A stretch of DNA of 64,000 nucleotides. Source: Rhodoplanes serenus. GTDB lineage: Bacteria; Pseudomonadota; Alphaproteobacteria; Rhizobiales; Xanthobacteraceae. The position numbers and the translations under genes are program-made. Positions 17,129 through 25,832 of this stretch are shown here, one piece after another; the stretch's first letter is position 1; every line of letters begins with the position of its first letter. The notes under the pieces are model-generated. The model saw only the letters and a list, made by a program, of their open reading frames with translations. It searched no databases and had not been told where the DNA came from. The stretch spans positions 104,333-168,332 of the forward strand of contig WNKV01000013.1 in assembly GCA_009720755.1 (NCBI GenBank), read 5' to 3'.

Positions 17129-17653
17129 TCAGGGCCGCGCGACGCGGCGGCCGGGCGACACGAAGCTGAACCCCTGGGTGCCGTGCACCGCCACCATGAC
17201 GGCCTCGACCACCGGCTCCTCGATCGGCGCCGGCGACGACCAGTCGACCACGAAGCTCGCCCCGAAGCCGCCGCGCACGTCCTCCTGGGGAATCACCACC
17301 TGGAGCGACGCGAACGGCTTCAGGGCCACTGGGCGGGGCAGGGAGCGCTCGACCAGCCGGCCGGCGTGATCGCGATACTCCACCGCGTCGATCACCAGCG
17401 GGTCGCGGTCGGACGGATTGTGGACCGAGAGGACGCCCGAGAAGTTGAGCCGGGTGCGGCCACCGCCCGCCATCACGGTGGAGTGCAGCGGGACGAGGAT
17501 TCGCCCGCGCGCCGCCGGGGTTCCCTCGGGCAGCGGCACCGTCGCTTCCGGGGCGACCGTCACGGCCTGCTGGGCCTTAACGGAGGGCGGAGCGGCGGCG
17601 GTGGCGAGAGCGACGCCGAGGGCGGCTACTCCTAGGGTCACGAAGGCGCGCAC
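17129..17653 (-). CDS. DUF3124 domain-containing exported protein
   Basis: I chose GTG 17653 because AGGGAGAT lies 5 bases upstream and the result is a clean signal peptide (MRAFVTLGVAALGVALATAA, cleavage near VKAQ). An ATG 16 codons upstream lacks such a site. The mature part (174 residues in total) matches DUF3124: LSVHNPSDRDPLVIDAVEYR, SLPRPVALKPFASLQVVIPQ, GASFVVDWSSPAPIEEPVVE and a final GTQGFSF. The function of the family is unknown; it is predicted to be periplasmic. It is convergent with the preceding hypothetical gene. Confidence 0.8.
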   Translation of the reverse strand: MRAFVTLGVAALGVALATAAAPPSVKAQQAVTVAPEATVPLPEGTPAARGRILVPLHSTVMAGGGRTRLNFSGVLSVHNPSDRDPLVIDAVEYRDHAGRLVERSLPRPVALKPFASLQVVIPQEDVRGGFGASFVVDWSSPAPIEEPVVEAVMVAVHGTQGFSFVSPGRRVARP

Positions 17654-17882
17654 GGCCGATCTCCCTGCAACGGGCGCGGCGTCGGGGCCGCCCCGACCCA
17701 TCCTGATAACCGCTTTTCGCCGGCGGCGGAATCGACGGCTGCTCGGCGGTGCCGGTGCGGCCGCGAGGCGGCTGCCGGCGCGCCGCCGCCCGGGCATCGC
17801 GGCCCATCGGATGCAGACCCGGTCCCCTCGCGTCCCGAAGCGGTTGCGCGCCCGGGGCCGCATCACTATAGTCCCGGCCGCT

Positions 17883-17960
17883 CGGAGCGTAGCGCAGCCC
17901 GGTTAGCGCACCAGTCTGGGGGACTGGGGGTCGCGAGTTCAAATCTCGCCGCTCCGACCA
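17883..17960 (+). tRNA. tRNA-Pro (GGG)
   Basis: A full cloverleaf is visible. The acceptor CGGAGCG pairs with CGCTCCG, followed by A and an encoded CCA. The anticodon stem CCAGT/ACTGG holds loop CTGGGGG, with anticodon GGG. The T arm reads GCGAG-TTCAAAT-CTCGC. It sits directly before the exopolysaccharide cluster. I found no duplicated 3' end elsewhere in the window. Confidence 0.96.
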
Positions 17961-18215
17961 TTCATCCATCGCAAACGATCACCCGCCGGCGACCATCCGC
18001 CGACGACCCCTCGTCGACGGGCGGGGGCCTGCCGGCCGTCGCGGGGGCGATGGCGAGGCCGCTGCCCGCGCGCCGGACACCGCGGCGTGGCGGAGGGTTG
18101 TGACGGCCGCCGGCCGGGTTAAACTAAAACCTAAGGTCCCTCGCGTATCGGTTCGAGGTCTCGGACGCGCCCGCGGGCGCGCGCCGCCGCTCACCCTCGG
18201 TGTCGGGAGGATCGC

Positions 18216-18974
18216 GTGAACGAAGCTGCGACGGCGAGGCCGCAAGGTGCCTCGATCTCGTCCGGATACTGGGACGAGGTCTACTCGACCAACCCGATCT
18301 ACTCGAAGGAGCTGACCGACGAGACGCGCGCCGCCATCCAGGCCGCCGCCGCCTGGTTCGGCGACCTGCGGGGCAAGACGGTGATCGATCTCGGCTGCGG
18401 GGCCGGCGCCTCGTCGCTGCTGCTCGCCGAGATCGGCGCCCGGGTGATCTCGGTGGATGCCTCGCCGGTGGCGATCGCCACGCTGGAGCAGCGCTGCCGC
18501 GAGCGCGGGATCAACACTGTTCGGCCGGTGGTCTGCGACGCGATGACCATCGACACCCTCGGGCCGGTCGATTTCGTCTACGGCTCGATGATCCTGCACC
18601 ACCTCGAGCCGTTTCCCGATTTCTGCCGGGCGCTGCGCCGCGCCGTGCGGCCGGGCGGCCGGGCCTTCTTCTGGGAGAACAACGCGGCGAGCCGCCTGCT
18701 GGTGTGGTTTCGGGAGAACGTGGTGGGCAAGCTGTGGGTGCCGAAATACGGCGATCCCCACGAGTTCCCGCTGACGCCCGGCGAGATCGACGTGCTGCGC
18801 ACCTTCTTTCAGGTCGATATCGAGATCCCCCGGATGGACTTCCTCGGGCTGGTCTCGCTCTACCTTCTGGGCGGGCGACTGGAGAAGCCGCTCGTCGCCA
18901 TGGATGCCTGGCTCTACCGCCACGACATCGGCCGGCGCTACTCGTATCAGCAGTACGTCAAGCTTCAGGGCTGA
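18216..18974 (+). CDS. Class I SAM-dependent methyltransferase
   Basis: The 252-residue protein starts at GTG 18216 behind GGGAGGAT. It has the SAM-binding motif VIDLGCGAGASS (about 56-67), the acidic ribose contact VISVDASP and a FVYGSMILHHLEPFP catalytic-loop segment. The C-terminal ~100 residues (FWENNAASRLLVWFRENVVG onwards) resemble methyltransferases of sugar or glycolipid clusters. It heads the exopolysaccharide region but is opposite in strand to the next genes; its 3' end overlaps the Wzy-like gene by 10 bp tail to tail. A role in decorating the polysaccharide is inferred from position. Confidence 0.87.
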   Translation: MNEAATARPQGASISSGYWDEVYSTNPIYSKELTDETRAAIQAAAAWFGDLRGKTVIDLGCGAGASSLLLAEIGARVISVDASPVAIATLEQRCRERGINTVRPVVCDAMTIDTLGPVDFVYGSMILHHLEPFPDFCRALRRAVRPGGRAFFWENNAASRLLVWFRENVVGKLWVPKYGDPHEFPLTPGEIDVLRTFFQVDIEIPRMDFLGLVSLYLLGGRLEKPLVAMDAWLYRHDIGRRYSYQQYVKLQG

Positions 18975-20254
18975 GGCGGCGCCCGCGATGGCGCCGGGCG
19001 TCCCGCCGCCATCAGGCCCCAGACGATCCCCATGATCAGGAAGTAGTGGCGCCAGTGCGCCACGTCGATGATGTAGCTCTCGCCGACCTCGCCCACGAAG
19101 GCCGCATAGGCGGCGATGAAGGTGGGCTGCCAGGGCGTGCGCACGAAGGCGTGCTTGAGCCCCACCACCAGGGTCACCACGGTCAGTGCCACCCAGGTGG
19201 TGCCGGCGAGCCAGCCGCCGTTCATGAAGGCGCTGAGGAAGGAGTTGTGCGGCTCGTAGTGGAACTCCTTGGAGAACTGGAGCGGGCCGACGCCCCACGG
19301 CAGCTCGAACACCATCAGCAGGCCGGCGATGTGGCGGCCGAAGCGGCCTTGCTCGCCGGCGTCGTAGTCCTGCACCAGGTTGGCGCGCACCTTGAACATC
19401 TCGCCGACGATGTCGAACGACAGCAGCACCACCACGAAGCCGGCCAGCACCAGCACCCCCACGGTGGACAGGAGGGTGATGCGGAAGCGGTCGGAGGCCG
19501 AGCGGGTGGTCACGTAGGTGAGGCCGAGCATCACGGCGGCCGACACGGTGAAGTGCCCCCAGGCGCCGCGCGAGAAGGTGAGCAGCAGTCCGGCCGCGAT
19601 CACCAGGATCATGCCGGCGGACGCCAGGGTGGTGCGCAGCGTCCGGCCCGCCAGCAGCCGCTGAATCAGCACCAGGGCGGGCAGCACCAGGAACGGCCCG
19701 AACACGTTGGGGTCCTTGAAGGTGGAGCTCGCCCGCGCATAGAGCAGGAACTGGTCGGAGTTCGGCAGGACACGGAAGAACGCCAGCACCGCGATCGCCG
19801 AGGTGACGAGCGCCGCCCCGATATAGCCGCGGATCAGGATGTCGAGGCGCCGCTCGGTGTTCTGCGACAGCACCATGGCGAAGAACAGCGTGGTGACCGA
19901 CAGGAAGCAGGTGACCGCCGTCCAGATGAAGGTGCGCGGCTGCTCGATCACCGGCATCAGCGAGGCGATGTAGCCGAGATTCTGCACCAGCAGCAGGGCG
20001 ACGAGCGGCAGCAGCGTCGCCCGCAGGGTGAGGCCGGTCAGCATGTAGATCACGATGGCGACCAGCGTGATCAGCTCGTAGGGCGCGGGCTCGACCTGGA
20101 CGAAGCCGCTGGTGAAGGCGATCAGCCACAGCAGCACCAGCCGCAGCCGCTCGCCCGCCGTCTCGGCCGGACGACGTGTCCGGCCGCCGGCGAGCCGGAG
20201 CGGTGCCGGATAGGGCGCCCGCTGCGGCAGGGTCGCGGTGCCGGCGAGCGTCAT
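18965..20254 (-). CDS. O-antigen ligase/Wzy-like polysaccharide polymerase, multi-pass membrane protein
   Basis: The 429-residue integral membrane protein has about 10-11 hydrophobic segments. Between them lies a large periplasmic loop holding SRGAW (in LLLTFSRGAWGHF) and, further on, EPHNSFLSAFMNGGWLAG. The PHNSFL motif is typical of the Wzy_C/O-antigen ligase domain. Such proteins polymerise or ligate undecaprenyl-linked oligosaccharides at the periplasmic face. Its neighbours (initiating transferase, GT4, Wzc-like) make it the probable exopolysaccharide polymerase. No Wzx flippase gene is seen in this window. Confidence 0.87.
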   Translation of the reverse strand: MTLAGTATLPQRAPYPAPLRLAGGRTRRPAETAGERLRLVLLWLIAFTSGFVQVEPAPYELITLVAIVIYMLTGLTLRATLLPLVALLLVQNLGYIASLMPVIEQPRTFIWTAVTCFLSVTTLFFAMVLSQNTERRLDILIRGYIGAALVTSAIAVLAFFRVLPNSDQFLLYARASSTFKDPNVFGPFLVLPALVLIQRLLAGRTLRTTLASAGMILVIAAGLLLTFSRGAWGHFTVSAAVMLGLTYVTTRSASDRFRITLLSTVGVLVLAGFVVVLLSFDIVGEMFKVRANLVQDYDAGEQGRFGRHIAGLLMVFELPWGVGPLQFSKEFHYEPHNSFLSAFMNGGWLAGTTWVALTVVTLVVGLKHAFVRTPWQPTFIAAYAAFVGEVGESYIIDVAHWRHYFLIMGIVWGLMAAGRPAPSRAPPQP

Positions 20255-20303
20255 CGCGCCGTCCTCGCCCGGCCGGTCGCATGCTGCGGTCGCGCGGCCG
20301 CGG

Positions 20304-21827
20304 TCAATAGGCGTTCTCCGTCTTCAGCAAGGCGAAGGGCGTGCGCAGCAGGATGTAGAGATCGAACAGCAGCGACCAGTTCTCGATGTAATAGAGATCG
20401 TGCTCGACGCGCTGCTGGAGCTTCTCGGGGCTGTCCAGCTCGCCGCGCCAGCCGTTGATCTGGGCCCAGCCGGTGATGCCGGGCCGGACCCGGTGGCGGG
20501 CGAAGTAGCCGTCGACGACGTCGTCCCACAGCTTGTTGGCGAGCGGCGCGTGGATGGCGTGCGGCCGCGGCCCCACCAGCGAGAGATCGCCGCGCAGCAC
20601 GTTGAGGAGCTGCGGCAGCTCGTCGATCGAGGTCTTGCGGATGAAGCGGCCGACCCGCGTCACCCGGTTGTCGCCCTTGGTCACCACGCGCTTGGCGTCC
20701 GGATCGGCGTGCTCGTGATAGAGCGAGCGGAACTTGAAGACCTCGATCACCTCGTTGTTGAAGCCGAGCCGGCGCTGCTTGAAGAACACCGGCCCCTTGC
20801 TGTCGAGCTTGATGGCGAGCGCCGTCGCCAGCATCACGGGCGAGATCGCCAGCAGGATCAGGACCGCGACGACCCGATCGAACACCGACTTGAGCACCAG
20901 GTTCCAGTCGGCGATCGGCTTGTCGAAGATGTCGAGGACCGGAATGTTGCCGATGTAGGAGTAGGCGCGCGGGCGGAAGCGCAGCCGGTTCATGTGGGCG
21001 GCGAGCCGGACGTCGACCGGCAGCACCCACAGCTTGCGCGCCATCTGGAGGACGCGCTCCTCGGCGGTCAGCGGCAGCGACACCAGGATCAGGTCGACGC
21101 GGGTGCGGCGGGTGAACTCGACGAGGTCGTCGACGGTGCCGAGCTTCGGCACCCCGGCCACCACCGAGGGCGAGCGGTCGTCGGCGCGGTCGTCGAACAC
21201 GCCGCACACCCGCAGGTCCGAATGCGCCTCCGACGCGATGGCGCGCACCAGCGCCTCGCCCTCGCGGCCGCCGCCGACGATGACGACGCGGCGGATCAGC
21301 CGGCCTTGATCGGCCCAATGGCGGACCAGTGCGCCCAGCGCGATCCGCCAGCCGAACAGCACCACGAGGCCGACCGCGTACCAGCCGGCGGTCCAGCCGC
21401 GCGAGAAGCTGTACTCGGTCTTGGTGAAGAAGGTGAGGGCGAGCGCCAGCAGGAACACCACCGACCAGGCGAGGCCGAGCCGGCCGAGCTGATAGACGTG
21501 GGAGCGGAACGCCTGGACGTTGTAGATGTCGACGATCTGGAAGGCGATCACGGCGGCGGCGGCGACCGCCAGCTCGATCACCAGGTACATCGGCTCGAAG
21601 CCGCTGGTCGGGTAGATCCAGATGGCGTGGACGACGGCGCCCGAGAGCGCGATCAGCACGAACTCGACGATGCGGGCGATGCCGGTCAGCACCACCGGCG
21701 ACACGGCGTCGGCGATCGGCTCCTCGGCGATGGCGCGGGCGAGCGGGCCGAGCTCGCGTGGGGTCGACGAATGACTGCCGGGACGGCCGGGCAGGGGCTG
21801 GTTCATGGGCCGGGTGGCGAGCGCCAT
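20304..21827 (-). CDS. Undecaprenyl-phosphate sugar (glucose) phosphotransferase, initiating enzyme of exopolysaccharide synthesis
   Basis: The 507-residue protein starts at ATG 21827 behind GGAGAG. Four N-terminal membrane helices (~45-170) lead to a CoA-binding-like domain (RRVVIVGGGREGEALVRAI). A fifth helix (VFDRVVAVLILLAISPVMLA) precedes the catalytic bacterial sugar-transferase domain: GPVFFKQRRLGFNNEVIEVF, KFRSLY, RVGRFIRKTSIDELPQLLNV, LSLVGPRPHA and RPGITGWAQINGWRGE. The layout is that of WcaJ/PssY-type enzymes, which transfer glucose-1-phosphate to undecaprenyl phosphate in the inner membrane. It would start each exopolysaccharide repeat unit. Confidence 0.93.
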   Translation of the reverse strand: MALATRPMNQPLPGRPGSHSSTPRELGPLARAIAEEPIADAVSPVVLTGIARIVEFVLIALSGAVVHAIWIYPTSGFEPMYLVIELAVAAAAVIAFQIVDIYNVQAFRSHVYQLGRLGLAWSVVFLLALALTFFTKTEYSFSRGWTAGWYAVGLVVLFGWRIALGALVRHWADQGRLIRRVVIVGGGREGEALVRAIASEAHSDLRVCGVFDDRADDRSPSVVAGVPKLGTVDDLVEFTRRTRVDLILVSLPLTAEERVLQMARKLWVLPVDVRLAAHMNRLRFRPRAYSYIGNIPVLDIFDKPIADWNLVLKSVFDRVVAVLILLAISPVMLATALAIKLDSKGPVFFKQRRLGFNNEVIEVFKFRSLYHEHADPDAKRVVTKGDNRVTRVGRFIRKTSIDELPQLLNVLRGDLSLVGPRPHAIHAPLANKLWDDVVDGYFARHRVRPGITGWAQINGWRGELDSPEKLQQRVEHDLYYIENWSLLFDLYILLRTPFALLKTENAY

Positions 21828-21990
21828 GGTGCGTCTCTCCGGGGGGTTGCGGAGCGGGCGCCGGCCGGCGCGCGGCACGGCGACCCCGGACCCGGTTTTA
21901 TCCGAAAAACCCGAGGGACGTGTAAACCTGCAACAAACGATCCGGTGATCCCGCCGACAGGGTAAATGCCTTGAAGAGAGAAAAGCGCTC

Positions 21991-23187
21991 TCAGGCGGTG
22001 CGCACCGGGCCCGGGCTTCCACGGGCCTCGCGGGCGCGGGTCTTGGCCGCGAGGATCTCTCCGTAGAGCTCGTCCACCCGGCGCTGCATGGCCTCGATGT
22101 TGAAGCGCGGGCGCAGCCAGTCGAAGCGGGCGGCGGCGTCGAGCTGGGCCCGCACCGGGTCGGCCAGCAGGGCGTCGAGGGCGGCGGCGAGCGCGTCGGG
22201 GTCGCCGGGGGGCACCAGCTCGCCGGCCCGCGGCCCGAAGATCTCCGGGATGCCGCCCACCCGCGTCGCTACGATCGGCAGGCCGGCCGCGATCGCCTCC
22301 AGCACGATGTAGGGCATCGATTCCGCCCGCGACGGCACCACGATGGCGCGGCCGCAGGCGAACGCCTCGCGGGTCGGGGCGGGGTCGTGGAAGGTCACCC
22401 GGTCGGCGATGCCCAGCGACGCGGCGAACGCCTGGTAGCGGGCGCGGCCCTCGTCCTCGGCCTGGCCGAACAGGTGGGCGCCGGCGCGGCGGCCGTATCG
22501 GCTCTCCAGCCGGGCGATCGCCTCGAGGAACACATCGGTGCCCTTGAGGTCGCGGTACATGCCGAGGAACAGGAGATCGCGCGCGTCTTCGCGCGGGATC
22601 ACCGGCTCGAACTCCTCGGCACGCAGGCCGTTGTGGATCACCACGGCACGGCAGCGCGGCGCCCCGATCTTGCGGCGATAGGTCTCGGCCTCGTAGGCGC
22701 TGACATGGACGAGCGCATCGGTGAACCGTTCGAGGGCCCGCTCCACCGTGAAGTAGAAGCGGCCCTCCAGCGACGACGGCGCGTAGTGCAGGCTACCGCC
22801 GTGCGGCGCGTACAGGCAGGCGATCGGCCGGCGGCGGCCCAGCCGGGCGCCGATCAGGCGGCCGTACACGCCGCCCTTGGCGCCGTGGCAATGGATGACG
22901 TCGGGGGCGAGGCTGTGGACGTGGCGGGTGAGGCGCCAGAGGGTGGCGAGGTCGGCGGGCGAGACATCGCGCCGCATCGGCAGGCGCGTCGCACCCAACG
23001 CCAGCCGGCGGCCGACACGCTCGATCGTCTGCGCCTCGAAGGCGCCGCCAGTCTGCGAGTCGCACAGGATGCCGACCGTGTGGCCGGCGGCGCTCTGGGC
23101 GGTGGCGAGGTCGCACACATGGCGGAATATGCCACCGATCGGAGCACGCACGACGTGCACGATTCTCAAGCGAACCGGCACGTCCAT
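21991..23187 (-). CDS. GT4-family glycosyltransferase
   Basis: From ATG 23187, preceded by GGAGGA at good spacing, the protein has 398 residues. It shows the GT-B fold: an N-terminal half with IVHVVRAPIGGIFRHVCDLA and a C-terminal nucleotide-sugar half with IVVPSRAESMPYIVLEAIAA, GLPIVATRVGGIPE. The glutamates of the E-x7-E motif in that segment are present. GT4 enzymes build cytoplasmic lipid-linked sugar chains with retention of configuration. It is the only extending glycosyltransferase in this cluster, so others are expected elsewhere, or the repeat unit is short. It is co-oriented with the initiating transferase. Confidence 0.9.
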   Translation of the reverse strand: MDVPVRLRIVHVVRAPIGGIFRHVCDLATAQSAAGHTVGILCDSQTGGAFEAQTIERVGRRLALGATRLPMRRDVSPADLATLWRLTRHVHSLAPDVIHCHGAKGGVYGRLIGARLGRRRPIACLYAPHGGSLHYAPSSLEGRFYFTVERALERFTDALVHVSAYEAETYRRKIGAPRCRAVVIHNGLRAEEFEPVIPREDARDLLFLGMYRDLKGTDVFLEAIARLESRYGRRAGAHLFGQAEDEGRARYQAFAASLGIADRVTFHDPAPTREAFACGRAIVVPSRAESMPYIVLEAIAAGLPIVATRVGGIPEIFGPRAGELVPPGDPDALAAALDALLADPVRAQLDAAARFDWLRPRFNIEAMQRRVDELYGEILAAKTRAREARGSPGPVRTA

Positions 23188-23411
23188 CACCGAGTCCTCC
23201 GCCGGGCGGGCGATCACCGAGGCCCGCCGCATCGGTAGCGGTCCCGACGGCGGAATGAAACGAGGACCGAATTCAGGACACGAGAAACCATCTGTCAAGG
23301 TTAACCTCCCCGGGCGCCGCGTGCCCGGGAGGTGACGATTAACCCAGCGGCAACCATAATGGGATGAAATCGGGCCGCGTGCGTATCGTCTGTCGGTCGT
23401 GGAGTCCCAGT

Positions 23412-25808
23412 ATGTCGATCGGAACGAGCGGTGACCCTGTGGCGCCGCGTGTCGGCGAACTCGACATGCGGGCGATCGGTCGTGCGCTGTGGCGGCGCAA
23501 GTGGCTGATCATCCTGCCGACCCTCGTGGTGGCGCTGGCCGCCACCGTCGCCGTCAACCTGCTCACGCCCCGCTACAAGTCCGAGGCCCGCATCCTCTAC
23601 GAGGGTCGCGAGAACGTGTTCCTGCGGCCGGAGGCCGACCGCGCCGGCGTCGACCGCACCGCCGCCGACCAGGAGGCGATGGCGAGCCAGGTGCAGCTCA
23701 TCCTGTCGCGCGAGCTTGCCTCCCAGGTGATCGCCGAGCTGAGGCTCGCCGAGCGGCCCGAGTTCGATCCGCTGATCGAGGGCCTGTCGCCGCTCAAGCG
23801 TGCCACCGTGGCGCTCGGCATCTCCCGCGATCCCTACCGGATGACACCGGAGGAGCGGGTGCTCGACGCCTGGTACGAGCGGCTCACCGCCTATGCGGTC
23901 GACAAGTCGCGGGTCATCACGCTGGAGTTCCAGTCGTTCGATCCGCTGCTGGCGGCCCGCGTCGCCAATGCGATCGCTCAAGGGTACCTCAAGCTTCAGC
24001 AGGGCACCAAGCAGGAGGAGACCCAGGCGGCGAGCCGCTGGCTGGCCGGCGAGATCGAGCGGCTGCGCCGCGAGGTCGCCGAAGCGGAGGCGCGGGTCGA
24101 GGACTTCCGCTCGCGCAGCAACCTGTTCGTCGGCACCAACAACACCACGCTGTCGAACCAGCAGCTCGGCGAGTTCAACACCCAGCTCGGGGCGGCGCGG
24201 GCCCGCAAGGCGGATCTCGAGACCCGGGCGCGGCTGCTGCGCGACATGCTGCGACGCGGCGACGCCATCGAGGCGTCCGAGATCGTCAACTCCGAGTTCA
24301 TCCGTCGGCTGTCGGAGCAGCGGGTGGCGCTGCGGGCTCAGCTCGCCGAGCAGTACTCGACGCTGCTCGACAACCACCCGCGCATCAAGGAGCTGAAGGC
24401 GCAAATCTCCGATTACGACCGGCAGATCCGGTCCGAGGTCGAGAAGCTGGTGCGCACGCTGGAGAACGACGCCCGCGAGGCGGCCGAGCGGGTCACCAAG
24501 CTCGGCGCCGAGCTCGACACGCTCAAGCGCCAGGCGGCCACCAGCAACGAGGACGATGTCCGCCTGCGGGCACTGGAGCGCGACGCCAAGTCGAAGCGCG
24601 ACCTGCTCGAATCCTATCTCGGCAAGTACCGCGAGGCGACCGCCCGCGAGAGCATCGGCTCGGCGCCCGCCGACGCCCGCGTCATCTCGCGCGCCATCGT
24701 GTCCAACACGCCGTTCTTCCCCAAAAAGCTGCCGATGGTGCTGGTGGCGACGCTGGCGACCTTCGCGGTGTTCACCGGCCTCGTCACCGCCGGCGAGCTG
24801 TTGCGCGCCGGGGCGCCCGAGCGTGGCGAGCTGCCGGAGCCGGCGGAGCGATCGGAGCCGCGCTGGGCGACCGCCTATCACGATGGACCGGCCGCCGAGA
24901 CCATGCGGGTGGCGGCGCCGCGCGAGCCCGCGCAGGTCGCCGCGCCGGCCGGGGCCGAGGCACCTGCCGAGCCGCCGGCGCGTCGGCTGTTCGGCCGGCT
25001 CACCCCGGCACTGCCGTCGTTCGGCGGCGCCCGGGCCGCGGCGGGGACCGGGACGGTGGCCGAGACGGCCGAGAGCGGGACGGAGACGAGCGCCGGTGCG
25101 GCCGCATCGTCCGCCGTCGCGCCGTCCAGCATGGTCGACCCGAGCCCGGCGATCGCCATCGACACCGCGGCGGGGATCGCCGCGGGCGGTACCGGGGAGG
25201 CGGGCGGCGTCACCCTGTCGTCGATCGACGAGCTGGCCAGCCGCCTGCGCGACGGTGCGGTGGGGCGGCAGGTCGCGGTGTTCGGCACGGCGCCGGACGG
25301 TCGCACCACCCAGGCGGCCATCGCGGTGGCCCGGCTCCTGTCGCGCGACTCGCTGGTGGTGCTGGTGCGGCTCGGCTCCGAGCCGGCCGGAGCGATCGGC
25401 CCGCTGATCGGCGGCGACGGCCCCGGCGTCACCGACATGGTGCGGGGCGAGGCGACCTTCGGGGAGATCATCGCCCGCGACAAGCTCTCGCGGGCCCATG
25501 TGGTGCCGCGCGGCCGCGGCGAGGCCGACACGGCGGCGCTGCTCGCCTCGCTGCGCTTCGTCACCATGATCGACGCGCTCGCCCGCACCTACGACCACGT
25601 CCTCATCGACGTCGGCACGTTCGAGGCGGTGGCGTGCGACCAGATGGCCGAGCTGGCGCCGGGCGGCGTGCTGGTGGTCCCCGACACCACCGACCCGATC
25701 GCCGAGGTGGCGCAGACGCGCCTGGCGGGGGCCGGCTACGGCGACGGTCTGATCGTCCTCGCCGGGGCGCCGCTGACGGCGCCGACCCCGCACACCGAGG
25801 CGGCCTGA
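23412..25808 (+). CDS. Wzc/GumC-type polysaccharide co-polymerase with degenerate tyrosine-kinase domain
   Basis: ATG 23412 has GGAG 7 bases upstream; 798 residues. A Wzz domain with a first membrane helix (RKWLIILPTLVVALAATVAV) leads to a long coiled-coil (~200-390) typical of GumC. A second helix (LPMVLVATLATFAVFTGLVT) and a ~150-residue Ala/Pro/Glu linker follow. The C-terminal domain looks like a BY-kinase P-loop domain, but Walker A reads GTAPDGRTTQA (no Lys), Walker B reads HVLIDVGTFE, and there is no tyrosine-rich tail. It should regulate chain length and export in the inner membrane without autokinase activity. It is divergent from the GT4 gene. Confidence 0.88.
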   Translation: MSIGTSGDPVAPRVGELDMRAIGRALWRRKWLIILPTLVVALAATVAVNLLTPRYKSEARILYEGRENVFLRPEADRAGVDRTAADQEAMASQVQLILSRELASQVIAELRLAERPEFDPLIEGLSPLKRATVALGISRDPYRMTPEERVLDAWYERLTAYAVDKSRVITLEFQSFDPLLAARVANAIAQGYLKLQQGTKQEETQAASRWLAGEIERLRREVAEAEARVEDFRSRSNLFVGTNNTTLSNQQLGEFNTQLGAARARKADLETRARLLRDMLRRGDAIEASEIVNSEFIRRLSEQRVALRAQLAEQYSTLLDNHPRIKELKAQISDYDRQIRSEVEKLVRTLENDAREAAERVTKLGAELDTLKRQAATSNEDDVRLRALERDAKSKRDLLESYLGKYREATARESIGSAPADARVISRAIVSNTPFFPKKLPMVLVATLATFAVFTGLVTAGELLRAGAPERGELPEPAERSEPRWATAYHDGPAAETMRVAAPREPAQVAAPAGAEAPAEPPARRLFGRLTPALPSFGGARAAAGTGTVAETAESGTETSAGAAASSAVAPSSMVDPSPAIAIDTAAGIAAGGTGEAGGVTLSSIDELASRLRDGAVGRQVAVFGTAPDGRTTQAAIAVARLLSRDSLVVLVRLGSEPAGAIGPLIGGDGPGVTDMVRGEATFGEIIARDKLSRAHVVPRGRGEADTAALLASLRFVTMIDALARTYDHVLIDVGTFEAVACDQMAELAPGGVLVVPDTTDPIAEVAQTRLAGAGYGDGLIVLAGAPLTAPTPHTEAA

Positions 25809-25832
25809 CCGGCGGCGCCTGCGGATCGGCGG

